Shown here one piece after another: positions 26,512 to 34,671 of a stretch of DNA of 64,000 nucleotides. The number at the start of each line of letters is the position of its first letter. The stretch's first letter is position 1. A model generated the notes under the pieces. That model worked only from the letters and a program-made list of their open reading frames with translations. It did no database searches and was not told the DNA's origin. A program made the translations under genes and the position numbers. The stretch spans positions 62,001-126,000 of the forward strand of contig JARWZO010000010.1 in the NCBI GenBank assembly GCA_029866325.1, in the 5' to 3' direction. The stretch comes from Fluviicola sp. (GTDB lineage Bacteria > Bacteroidota > Bacteroidia > Flavobacteriales_D > Crocinitomicaceae).

Positions 26512-27270
26512 ATGAACAAACTGGCAGTAGTCGTCATAACTCTCAACGAAGAACGCAACATCGGTCGGTGTTTGGCTTCGGTGCAGTCTATTGCCGATGA
26601 AATCATTGTATTGGATGCTTTTTCGACCGACAAAACCGCAGAAATTTGCGCTAGCTACAACGCCCAATTCGTGCAACGCGCTTGGGAAGGTTACGCCGCT
26701 ACAAAGAATTACCTCAATTCATTGGTTACCTGCGATTACATTCTTTCGCTGGATGCTGATGAAGCTTTAAGTCCGGAATTGATTACTGAAATACAACAAG
26801 CAAAGGCGGTGGGTTTTAAAGGAAGTTACAACGTGAACCGATTGACCAATTATTGCGGGAAGTGGATTTACCACAGCGGTTGGTTTCCGGATATCAAACC
26901 GCGCTTGTTTCCCAAAGAAGGATCTTATTGGTCGGGAGAATATGTACACGAAGTATTGATTACGCCCGAACCGGCGCACCATACTTTCAAAGCGGTAGTG
27001 GAACATTATTCCTACTACTCGTATATAGATCATCGCGCGCGCGCCGACAAATATTCGTTGCTGACTGCCAAAAAATTCTTCATGGCCGGCAAAAAAGTGG
27101 GTTTCTTAAAACCTTATATTAGCGCTATCGGCCGATTCATAGCCATGTATCTGCTCAAAAAAGGCTTTTTAGACGGGTGGATGGGGTTCAAAATTGCGCA
27201 AATCAGCGCTCAATCCAACGTTGTGAAATACAAAGAACTGATTCGATTACACCGTGAAAACACCCATTGA
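26512..27270 (+). CDS. Glycosyltransferase family 2, LPS-core type
   Basis: 252 residues, ATG at 26512. GT-A fold with nucleotide-sugar binding: LAVVVITLNEERNIGRCL, EIIVLDAFSTDKTAEIC, and the DxD-like SLDADEALSPE. The later segment GSYNVNRLTNYCGKWIYHSGW is typical of the WaaE/KdtX branch that adds sugars to lipopolysaccharide core. Its 3' end overlaps the next glycosyltransferase by 17 bases, so the two probably act in the same pathway. Confidence 0.9.
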   Translation: MNKLAVVVITLNEERNIGRCLASVQSIADEIIVLDAFSTDKTAEICASYNAQFVQRAWEGYAATKNYLNSLVTCDYILSLDADEALSPELITEIQQAKAVGFKGSYNVNRLTNYCGKWIYHSGWFPDIKPRLFPKEGSYWSGEYVHEVLITPEPAHHTFKAVVEHYSYYSYIDHRARADKYSLLTAKKFFMAGKKVGFLKPYISAIGRFIAMYLLKKGFLDGWMGFKIAQISAQSNVVKYKELIRLHRENTH

Positions 27271-28270
27271 TTGCACCGAAAAACGCATTGTTATCAGCAG
27301 AACCGATAGCATAGGCGATGTGATGCTGACCTTACCAACTGTGGCGTGGCTCAAGGAAACCTATCCAAGCTGCCACATTACCTTTTTATGCCGCAATTAT
27401 ACCAAAGCGATTGTTGCGCGTTACCAAGGCGTAGATGAAGTCCTCACGCTGGAAGCTTTGGAAGCATTACCGTCGCAATCGCGTGTTCAGTTTATTCAAG
27501 ACCAACAGTTTGATATCATTGTTCACGTTTTTCCACGCAAAGAATTGGCACAATTGTTCAAAAAGGCAGCAGTTCAGGTGCGAATTGGTACTTCACACCG
27601 TGGATTTCACTTATTGACCTGCAACATTCGCCCAAGTTTTTCGCGCAAACGTTCTTCTGAACACGAAGCGCAACTCAACTTTGAATTGTTGCGTCCGCTT
27701 GGAATAGAAAAACTGCCGACTTTTGACCAATTAAACACCTGGACGAAGCTTTTCCATGTTCAGAATGTGGAACTGCCCGAAACGATAGAACAAGCACTAC
27801 AACAATCGACCAAAACAGCCGTGTTGCACCCAAAATCGCAGGGAAGCGCCCGTGAATGGCCGATGGAAAAGTACATTGATCTCGCCAATAGATTAGTTGC
27901 CGACGACACAACTGTCTTTTTTACGGGAACCGAACAAGAAGGCGCTAAGTTCCGCGAAACATTGCCTGAAAACACACGAATCATTGATACAACCGGTAAA
28001 CTTACGATTGAGCAATTGTTGGTATTATTGAGTCGAATAGATCTGTTGGTTGCCTGCAGCACAGGTCCTTTGCACATTGCAGGATTTTTGGGGAAACGCG
28101 CTATCGGATTGTTTTCGCCCCGCATTCCGATTCATCCCGGCAGGTGGCGTGCATTGGGTGAACGAGCCATTGCTTTGGTATTTGATCCGGAGTGCCCGAC
28201 TTGCAAAGCCAAAAAGCCTTGTACTTGCATCGAACAAATTACCGTTGAAAACGTCATAGAGAACCGGTGA
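27254..28270 (+). CDS. Glycosyltransferase family 9 (heptosyltransferase-like)
   Basis: 338 residues starting at a GTG (27254) that overlaps the previous gene. The N-terminus ISRTDSIGDVMLTLP is the GT9 acceptor-side motif, and the C-terminal half has the donor-binding elements VLHPKSQGSAREWP, FFTGTEQEGAKF and LVACSTGPLHIAGFLGKRAIGLF. The cysteine-rich end (CPTCKAKKPCTC) is common in Bacteroidota GT9 proteins. It probably extends LPS core; the sugar is unknown. The stop overlaps the GTG of the next gene. Confidence 0.92.
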   Translation: MKTPIDCTEKRIVISRTDSIGDVMLTLPTVAWLKETYPSCHITFLCRNYTKAIVARYQGVDEVLTLEALEALPSQSRVQFIQDQQFDIIVHVFPRKELAQLFKKAAVQVRIGTSHRGFHLLTCNIRPSFSRKRSSEHEAQLNFELLRPLGIEKLPTFDQLNTWTKLFHVQNVELPETIEQALQQSTKTAVLHPKSQGSAREWPMEKYIDLANRLVADDTTVFFTGTEQEGAKFRETLPENTRIIDTTGKLTIEQLLVLLSRIDLLVACSTGPLHIAGFLGKRAIGLFSPRIPIHPGRWRALGERAIALVFDPECPTCKAKKPCTCIEQITVENVIENR

Positions 28271-29130
28271 AACAAGCCATTGACCATACCATCCGCTTTC
28301 TGCTTTTTTCCAATTGTTGGGTTGCGTTGAGTGTGGGAATGTTGGTAACTGGCGTAACACATTATCACGATATTCATTCTTCCTTTTACTGGGGACTTTT
28401 TGCATTCTCAGGAACATTTGTCACCTACAATTTTCACCGTTTGGTGCGCAATAAAACATTTGAAAATGCGCAGATTTCAACTGAACGTACTCGTTGGTTA
28501 GATGAACATCGCACCTTCATTGTCATTGCTGTTGGTGTTCTCGGCATTTTAGCTACATCGCTCTTTTTTCTGTTTCCCATAAAGTATTCAACACTTTGGG
28601 TACTACTTATTGCAGGATTCATTGTACTGGGATACGCATTACGAATTCCGCTAATAGGAAAATCATTGCGTGAAATAAGTGCGTTAAAAAATAGTTGGAT
28701 TACTAGTGTTTGGATATTGATGCTGTATTTTCCGTTACTTCAATATAACATCGACATTCGTTATGCAGATTTGGTCATCATCGGACTATTCACCTTTATT
28801 CAGATCATTCCATTTGATATTCGGGATTTAAGCTACGATTCACCCGGTATGAAAACGGTTCCACAACTTTTTGGAACTCGGGGTTCGCGGATTATCGCAA
28901 CAGTCGTGATAATCTTACTCTTTGCTGCACTGGTGTATTTACATTCGGTACATTACATGCAATTCGTCATTCTACTATTTGCATTATGGGGCTTGTGGTG
29001 GAAACAAACACCGGAACGTTTGCTTTTGTTAGAATTGATATGGGATGGAACACTGATACTAATTGGGCTCTACTATTATTTTCTTGGAACCCAACTCATC
29101 ATCGCTTTCCATTCCAACTTCCGTATTTAA
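28267..29130 (+). CDS. UbiA-superfamily-like membrane protein
   Basis: 287 residues from a GTG that overlaps the preceding stop (GTGA). About eight or nine transmembrane helices. The second Asp-rich motif of UbiA prenyltransferases is recognisable as FDIRDLSYDSPGMKTVPQLFG; the first is weak (YNFHRLVRN instead of NDxxDxxxD). It may be a divergent prenyltransferase or a non-catalytic relative. Cotranscription with two glycosyltransferases suggests a role with lipid or envelope precursors. The pgk promoter lies just after its stop. Confidence 0.65.
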   Translation: MKQAIDHTIRFLLFSNCWVALSVGMLVTGVTHYHDIHSSFYWGLFAFSGTFVTYNFHRLVRNKTFENAQISTERTRWLDEHRTFIVIAVGVLGILATSLFFLFPIKYSTLWVLLIAGFIVLGYALRIPLIGKSLREISALKNSWITSVWILMLYFPLLQYNIDIRYADLVIIGLFTFIQIIPFDIRDLSYDSPGMKTVPQLFGTRGSRIIATVVIILLFAALVYLHSVHYMQFVILLFALWGLWWKQTPERLLLLELIWDGTLILIGLYYYFLGTQLIIAFHSNFRI

Positions 29131-29134
29131 TCTC

Positions 29135-29142
29135 TAACTTTG
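29135..29142 (+). promoter_or_regulatory. -7 box of pgk
   Basis: TAACTTTG, a perfect TAnnTTTG element, 24 bases before the pgk ATG at 29166. It rules out longer pgk starts upstream. Confidence 0.65.
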
Positions 29143-29165
29143 CAGTCCAAAAAACAGGCTTTCTT

Positions 29166-30359
29166 ATGGAATCAATTGCTTCTTACGACTTTACCGGAAA
29201 ACGTGCGTTGGTGCGCGTGGATTTTAACGTTCCACTGAACAAAGAAACATTCGAAGTAACGGATGATACGCGCATTCGTGCGGCGTTACCAACCATTAAT
29301 CACATTTTGGAAAATGGCGGAAGCGTGGTGTTGTGTTCACATTTAGGTCGACCGAAAGAAGGTCCTGAAGATCGTTTTTCATTGCGTCATATTCTTCCTG
29401 CAGTTGAGCGATTATTGGGTAAACCGGTGAAATTTGCTGCAGATTGCATCGGATCGGCTGCTTTGCACATGAGCGCTAACTTAAAACCCGGTGAAGTGTT
29501 GTTGTTGGAAAATGTACGCTTTTACAAACAAGAAACTGCCGGAACCGAATCGTTTGCCGAACAGCTTTCAAAACACGGAGATGTGTATGTGAATGATGCC
29601 TTCGGTACAGCTCATCGTGCACACGCCAGTACAACAGTTGTAGCCAATTACTTTCCAAACGATAAAATGTTCGGTTTCTTGCTAGAAGCCGAAATAAAAA
29701 GTGTTGACCGTGTATTGAACAGCACCGAAAAACCGTTGACCGCTATTGTTGGTGGAGCGAAAGTGTCCTCAAAAATCACGATCATCGAGCGTTTATTGGA
29801 CAAAGTAGACCACCTGATTGTTGGTGGTGGAATGGCCTACACGTTTGTGAAAGCAATGGGCGGGGAAGTTGGAAATTCATTGGTTGAAGATGAATTTTTA
29901 AGCATCGCCAAAGACATTATCGCCAAAGCGAAAGCAAAGGGTGTTGATTTATACATACCAACAGATACCATTGTTGCAGATAAATTTGATAACAACGCCA
30001 GCACACAGTTGGTTGCAATCGGTTCCATTCCGAGCGGCTGGATGGGCTTGGATGTTGGTCCGGAAACCATTAAAGCATGTGCTGAAATCATTGAATCATC
30101 GAAGTTGATCTTGTGGAATGGTCCGATGGGTGTGTTTGAAATGAGCAATTTCCAAACAGGAACAGTAGAAATCGCGAATGCAATTGTTCGCGCAACGGCA
30201 AAAGGCGCTTTCTCGCTGATCGGTGGTGGTGATTCGGTAGCTGCGATCAATCAATTCGGATTGGCAGATCAAGTAAGTTATGTTTCTACCGGTGGTGGTG
30301 CCATGCTGGAATATTTGGAAGGAATTGAATTGCCGGGGATTAAGGCGATCAGGTCTTAA
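29166..30359 (+). CDS. pgk: Phosphoglycerate kinase
   Basis: 397 residues from the ATG at 29166, the normal length; the open frame extends 60 codons upstream but these overlap the previous gene and the promoter. It makes ATP from 1,3-bisphosphoglycerate in glycolysis. Motifs: RALVRVDFNVPLN, LCSHLGRPKEGPEDRFSL, NDAFGTAHRAHASTT, GGAKVSSKI, NGPMGVFE and the nucleotide-loop IGGGDSVAAINQ. Confidence 0.98.
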   Translation: MESIASYDFTGKRALVRVDFNVPLNKETFEVTDDTRIRAALPTINHILENGGSVVLCSHLGRPKEGPEDRFSLRHILPAVERLLGKPVKFAADCIGSAALHMSANLKPGEVLLLENVRFYKQETAGTESFAEQLSKHGDVYVNDAFGTAHRAHASTTVVANYFPNDKMFGFLLEAEIKSVDRVLNSTEKPLTAIVGGAKVSSKITIIERLLDKVDHLIVGGGMAYTFVKAMGGEVGNSLVEDEFLSIAKDIIAKAKAKGVDLYIPTDTIVADKFDNNASTQLVAIGSIPSGWMGLDVGPETIKACAEIIESSKLILWNGPMGVFEMSNFQTGTVEIANAIVRATAKGAFSLIGGGDSVAAINQFGLADQVSYVSTGGGAMLEYLEGIELPGIKAIRS

Positions 30360-30405
30360 CTTTAAGCGAAAACACACATAAACTGTTGTTTTTCAATTGT
30401 TTAAA

Positions 30406-30431
30406 TTCAGTAATCCCTCAATATTACTGAA
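30406..30431 (+). terminator. Possible pgk terminator hairpin
   Basis: TTCAGTAAT and ATTACTGAA form a perfect 9-base stem around an 8-base loop, 47 bases after the pgk stop. The following T run is short (ATTTTC), so termination is only possible. Confidence 0.4.
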
Positions 30432-30567
30432 ATTTTCAAACTTGTTTATCAGTTATAAAATTGCGCTTTTGAATCCCGTCAATCCAAGGGTTAACTCAAC
30501 GGCCCAATCTTTGTAATGACGAAATAGAATACCCCAAATGTAGTAGTGCTACAAAGCAGCATTCCAC

Positions 30568-30575
30568 TATATTTG
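30568..30575 (+). promoter_or_regulatory. -7 box of the secreted protein at 30594
   Basis: TATATTTG, a perfect TAnnTTTG element, 18 bases before the ATG. Confidence 0.55.
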
Positions 30576-30593
30576 ATAACATAACATACAACT

Positions 30594-31136
30594 ATGAAAA
30601 CACTTGCCATTTCTCTTATTTTGTCACTCTTTTCGGGGTTTTCCATTGCACAAGATGATGATTTTACAGCTCCACGTTTTGTAAAACAACCCATTGAAAA
30701 TAGCGGTTGCTATGCGTATTTTCCTGATGATGTGGAAATGGAGTTTGACGTGAGTTATTCACCTGACAGCTCGAAAGTATATACAGGCGATTTTCTGTCG
30801 GGCGATTTTCATTACTCCATCATTTTGGTAAAGTTGAAGGATCTTGTAATGGCAGATGCGGTAGAGAAAGAAGAAATGCTGGTTTCTTATTTAGATTACC
30901 TGCAAGAGTCTTTTAGCATTGTGGGTGCTGCAGGTTACGGAAAGGGCCACACCATGGAAAGTAATCCGGCAGCTGTTGGAATGATCGATTATTGGGAAGA
31001 CGATGAAGGTGATCAATGGTCGGTAAAAGCCTGGGCCGATGGTTCTACATTGGCAGTTATGTTTATTTATGGAGCAACGGAATACCCAAGTTACAGTGCA
31101 GGACAGCTTTTTCTAAATGGATTTCGATTCAATTAA
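30594..31136 (+). CDS. Secreted hypothetical protein
   Basis: 180 residues, ATG at 30594, signal peptide MKTLAISLILSLFSGFSIAQ. The mature protein is acidic, with aromatic-rich strands (YFPDDVEMEFDVSYSPDSSK, GDFHYSIILVKLKD) and an end resembling a small alpha/beta periplasmic protein (STLAVMFIYGATEYPSYS). No family recognised and no sorting domain. Monocistronic judging by its own promoter and by the opposite-strand gatC downstream. Confidence 0.7.
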   Translation: MKTLAISLILSLFSGFSIAQDDDFTAPRFVKQPIENSGCYAYFPDDVEMEFDVSYSPDSSKVYTGDFLSGDFHYSIILVKLKDLVMADAVEKEEMLVSYLDYLQESFSIVGAAGYGKGHTMESNPAAVGMIDYWEDDEGDQWSVKAWADGSTLAVMFIYGATEYPSYSAGQLFLNGFRFN

Positions 31137-31195
31137 CTGACAATCAATTAGATTGCAATATTACTCAGCTGTTTTTTGAAAATTCAAGAATAAAA

Positions 31196-31486
31196 TTACT
31201 TATCCAACACCTTCGGAATGCGGAAATAATCCGAATCTTTTTTCGGAGCATTTTTCAACGCTTCAGCCTGAGTCACCGTTTCTTCAGCAACATCTTCGCG
31301 CAGCACATTTACCTCATCGCTCATAAATACAAGCGGCTCCACGTTATCGGTAGGCAATTCGGAGAGTTTTCCCATAAAGCCGATGATATTCTCCAAATCT
31401 TGTTGAATAGCCGCTTTAGCAGGTCCTTCAAAACGCAAACGCGCCAAATGAGCAATATGATCTATGGTTTCCTCCGTAATTTTCAT
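31196..31486 (-). CDS. gatC: Asp-tRNA(Asn)/Glu-tRNA(Gln) amidotransferase subunit C
   Basis: 96 residues, ATG at 31486. Typical GatC: N-terminal ITEETIDHIAHLARLRF, central FMGKLSELPTDNVEPLVF, then LREDVAEETVTQAEALKNAP and the terminal YFRIPKVL. It is the small scaffold that wraps GatA against GatB. Encoded alone, away from gatA. Confidence 0.95.
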   Translation of the reverse strand: MKITEETIDHIAHLARLRFEGPAKAAIQQDLENIIGFMGKLSELPTDNVEPLVFMSDEVNVLREDVAEETVTQAEALKNAPKKDSDYFRIPKVLDK

Positions 31487-31772
31487 GCAACAAATTTAAG
31501 CATTTGTTTGGAGTTTAATCACAGACTCTATGAATAGAATAACCTGTTTTGATTCAAGCAATTAACAACCTGTAGGAATATTCCTTTCTAAATAAGGACT
31601 CTACTACGTATGAAACAATCTGCAATATTTCCATTGTTTGCAATGAACGGTAAACGATAATTTGTATCTTAACTCAGAATTTTAACCAAAACTATTCATT
31701 GAACGAGAGACGTCTTGTCTTGAATCGTGCCGGTTTTTAATTTGAATAAATAACTCACTAAAACACACGATT

Positions 31773-32108
31773 ATGTCATTACCACTAACACTTCCGGCGT
31801 ACATGCTCAACGCCACTTCTTCTGTACAAGTTACCATTTCACCTGATTATTACACTGCGAGGGTGGACTTTTACGATGGTCCAACAAAGGTTTATTCGCT
31901 TACCTTGATTCAAGCAGCGCCCCTGCAATCACTTCCTGACAATCTGATGGTTGGAAGTTTTGAAATACATTCAGGCACACTTCAACTTCAACTTCCCAGT
32001 CCGATTCAAACCGGAACTGTTACACTCAACTGCACGTACACCGATCTGAATGTAACAACTCCACAGGTACTCAATGCCGTTATTGCTTCTTGGAATTTGA
32101 ATCAGTAA
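31773..32108 (+). CDS. Small hypothetical protein upstream of sulfatase
   Basis: 111 residues, ATG at 31773. No signal peptide and few charged residues; it is predicted to be all beta strand (PAYMLNATSSVQVTISPDYY, GTLQLQLPSPIQTGTVTLN). No family recognised. It ends 43 bases before the sulfatase start with the same orientation and no terminator between, so a shared transcript is likely. Confidence 0.6.
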   Translation: MSLPLTLPAYMLNATSSVQVTISPDYYTARVDFYDGPTKVYSLTLIQAAPLQSLPDNLMVGSFEIHSGTLQLQLPSPIQTGTVTLNCTYTDLNVTTPQVLNAVIASWNLNQ

Positions 32109-32151
32109 CCCTTCTTTTTAATACCACAATTCACTTTAAAACCCGATAACA

Positions 32152-33666
32152 ATGAAACTCAAACAAAAACTCGAGCAATTGGGCAAACAACCCGATCTTA
32201 TTCTCATCATCACAGATGAACAGCGCGCCACTCAGCATTTTCCGCCCGGATGGGAAGAAGAAAACCTTCCAACGCTCACCTTTTTAAAACAGAATGGCTT
32301 TAGTTTTGACAGAGCTTTTTGCAACACCTGCATGTGTTCGCCCAGCCGAACCACTTTATTTACAGGAGTTTATCCAGCCAAACATGGAGTAACACAAACC
32401 CTTACCGAGGGCGGACCGCTTTCACCCGGAGAACCGACTTTGAGCACCTCGCTTCCAAACATCATGAATGTACTTTGGGGTGAAGGATACGATGTTCAAT
32501 ATCGCGGTAAATGGCACATGAGCAAAGGTGTGGCACCCAATGGAGCAACAACAAATTACGATGATCTCACTGCGGCTGATATTTCTCTATTCGGAGCAAT
32601 GGGATGGATGGCACCGGATGCGGGAGAAGATGTCAATCCGCTTAATTTCGGAGGAGGATTTGCCAATCACGATGCCAAGTATACCGCCCAGGCAATTGCC
32701 TACCTGAAAGAAGTAAAAGCCAAACGAGCTACCGGAAATCATCAACCCTATTGCCTCATTTTATCATTGGTAAATCCGCATGATGTGTTGGCTTATCCTA
32801 AAACCGCAGGGACTTCGGGCTATCAGTCATCTTCTTGGTCCGGAAGAGAAATCAAACTTCCTGACACGTTCGGTGAAGAATTGCTTCGCAATAAAAAACC
32901 AATGGCGCAGGAACAAATTCTGATTGGAATGGCGGCTTCTCTAGGTCCGTTAACAACATTGGACCAAAACTTGGATTACATCAATTTCTATGGTTATTTG
33001 TTAAGTCATGTCGACAAAGAAATCGGTTACTTCATAGACGAACTGTACCGCGAAGGTGAGGATGGAAAAAAACTGGCCGATTCGGCAATAGTTGCTATGA
33101 CTTCAGACCACGGAGAAATGGGTCTGGCGCATGGCGGGTTGCGTCAAAAAACATTCGTTGCCTATGAAGAAGCACTGCGTGTTCCGTTGGTAATTTCCAA
33201 CCCTTTGGTTTTTAAGGATCATACTCAAAAACAGTCGATGGCTTTAGCAACATTGGTTGATATCATGCCCACATTCATTGAATTGGCGAATGTTTCCAAT
33301 CCTCCAACAGGACTGGCGGGTACGAGCTTGTTACCGATCATTGAAGACGGAACTCCGATTCAGGATAGCATTTTGTTTACATTCGACGACACAAAAGCCG
33401 GATCGAACAGCCAGTTATCTGCCGTGAAAGCCGCCAATCGCATCCGCTGCATCAGAACCGAAAAATGGAAATTCAACATCTATTTTGATGCTCTCGGTAC
33501 TTATTACAATCAATACGAATTATACAATTTGGAAGATGATCCTTCCGAATACACGAATCTGGCTTATAATCCGGAACACAAGGAGATCAGAGATGAATTG
33601 GAAAGACAGCTCCACAAGCTTGAGATTGCTAAGCTGCGGGTAAATACGCCTTCTGATATCTCGTGA
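32152..33666 (+). CDS. Sulfatase (type I, formylglycine-dependent), no signal peptide
   Basis: 504 residues, ATG at 32152. Hydrolyses sulfate esters. The formylglycine signature CSPSRTTLFTG puts the modified Cys at 62 with Arg66; the metal-binding start is Asp22 (IITDEQ), and the distal metal residues are Asp319 and His320 in TSDHGEMG. RGKWHMSK and NPHDVLAYP supply further active-site residues. Most Bacteroidota sulfatases are exported, yet the N-terminus (MKLKQKLEQLGKQPDLI) has no signal peptide. No maturase gene is nearby. Substrate unknown. A good terminator follows. Confidence 0.9.
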   Translation: MKLKQKLEQLGKQPDLILIITDEQRATQHFPPGWEEENLPTLTFLKQNGFSFDRAFCNTCMCSPSRTTLFTGVYPAKHGVTQTLTEGGPLSPGEPTLSTSLPNIMNVLWGEGYDVQYRGKWHMSKGVAPNGATTNYDDLTAADISLFGAMGWMAPDAGEDVNPLNFGGGFANHDAKYTAQAIAYLKEVKAKRATGNHQPYCLILSLVNPHDVLAYPKTAGTSGYQSSSWSGREIKLPDTFGEELLRNKKPMAQEQILIGMAASLGPLTTLDQNLDYINFYGYLLSHVDKEIGYFIDELYREGEDGKKLADSAIVAMTSDHGEMGLAHGGLRQKTFVAYEEALRVPLVISNPLVFKDHTQKQSMALATLVDIMPTFIELANVSNPPTGLAGTSLLPIIEDGTPIQDSILFTFDDTKAGSNSQLSAVKAANRIRCIRTEKWKFNIYFDALGTYYNQYELYNLEDDPSEYTNLAYNPEHKEIRDELERQLHKLEIAKLRVNTPSDIS

Positions 33667-33691
33667 TTAAATTGGCCAACTTAAGAGAAAA

Positions 33692-33719
33692 GGAGCTGCT
33701 TTCGGGCAGCTCTTTTTTT
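33692..33719 (+). terminator. Rho-independent terminator after sulfatase
   Basis: Perfect stem GAGCTGC/GCAGCTC around a 6-base loop (TTTCGG), followed by seven T residues, 26 bases after the sulfatase stop. Confidence 0.9.
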
Positions 33720-33740
33720 GGCAGAAAAATTGGGCTATAA

Positions 33741-34502
33741 CTATTTTCTTTTCATCAACCCTCTTTCAACAAGTGGTTCAGAAACAATACGAAACGTTTT
33801 TTCCAGCAACTCTCGTTCAGACAAGCGCATTACTTCCTCCTGATCAATAATCGGATGAATAATCACTCGCGAGATTCCCGGATGAGCCGGTCCCAATAAA
33901 TCGCCCGGATCGGAAAACAGATGGTAATTATCAATAAATGTGATTGGAACAATAGGAATACCGGCACTTTTAGCCAATTTGAAAGCCCCTTCTTTAAACG
34001 GAATCATGGTCGGATGATCTTCATCCGGAATACCGCCTTCGGGGAAAACAACCAACGACCAACCTTCCTGAATGGCTTGCCTGGCCTGCATAAACGATTG
34101 AGCCGCTTTTCGGCGGTCACTGCGATGCACCGGAATATTCAAGCGCTTAAAATAGGTTTTCACCAAGGGATACGACAAGATCTCGCTCTTCCCTAAAAAC
34201 AAAAACCGGTGATTGGGAAGCAAGGAATACATAATGAAAATATCGAAATACGACGCATGGTTGGCAATGATCATATACGGCCCGTCAGGAATTTTGGGGC
34301 TTGACAATTTTCGCACGAAAACCAACATCAGGATCCGCACCAAATGACTCCAAAACACATTCAACGGAAAACTGTATTTACGCCACGATTTGCGCGAAAG
34401 AATAATCAGAAAAAAAGGATATAGTAGCAATAACGTGGATACGAAGACCACTCCAACATACAGTTTATACAACAAACTTGGAATTCCCAACAATGCCTTC
34501 AT
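33741..34502 (-). CDS. plsC: 1-acyl-sn-glycerol-3-phosphate acyltransferase (PlsC-like)
   Basis: 253 residues, ATG at 34502. An N-terminal transmembrane segment (YVGVVFVSTLLLLYPFFLII) is followed by the acyltransferase motifs: block I NHASYFD (HxxxxD), block II-like NIPVHRSDRRKA, block III VVFPEGG and block IV IPIVPITF. It acylates lysophosphatidate in phospholipid synthesis at the membrane. Transcribed towards the sulfatase; the shared 70-base gap carries the sulfatase terminator. Confidence 0.92.
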   Translation of the reverse strand: MKALLGIPSLLYKLYVGVVFVSTLLLLYPFFLIILSRKSWRKYSFPLNVFWSHLVRILMLVFVRKLSSPKIPDGPYMIIANHASYFDIFIMYSLLPNHRFLFLGKSEILSYPLVKTYFKRLNIPVHRSDRRKAAQSFMQARQAIQEGWSLVVFPEGGIPDEDHPTMIPFKEGAFKLAKSAGIPIVPITFIDNYHLFSDPGDLLGPAHPGISRVIIHPIIDQEEVMRLSERELLEKTFRIVSEPLVERGLMKRK

Positions 34503-34671
34503 ACTCCAAAAATAAGATTTTCATTGACTTTTGTGCAAAATGATTTTTTCGACAAGTCCTCCTATCCCAAAAAAATGTAGTTTTTCAAATTGGTACGATT
34601 TAAAACTCATACTATAAACTAATTAAATCGTTCAAACAACTAAAATGACACGCTCTTTAAAAAATCAAGTT

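Noticed and set aside
28986-29165. N-terminal extension of pgk
   Set aside because: Overlaps the UbiA-like gene and contains the pgk -7 box; normal Pgk length is reached from 29166.
31016-31537. 173-codon plus-strand open frame
   Set aside because: Overlaps the secreted protein at 30594 and is antisense to gatC; no conserved features.
34595-34631. 9-base inverted repeat upstream of the PDZ-hydrolase as a certain operator
   Set aside because: The arms are 19 bases apart and AT-rich; no regulator or second copy supports an operator call, so it is only mentioned with the gene.
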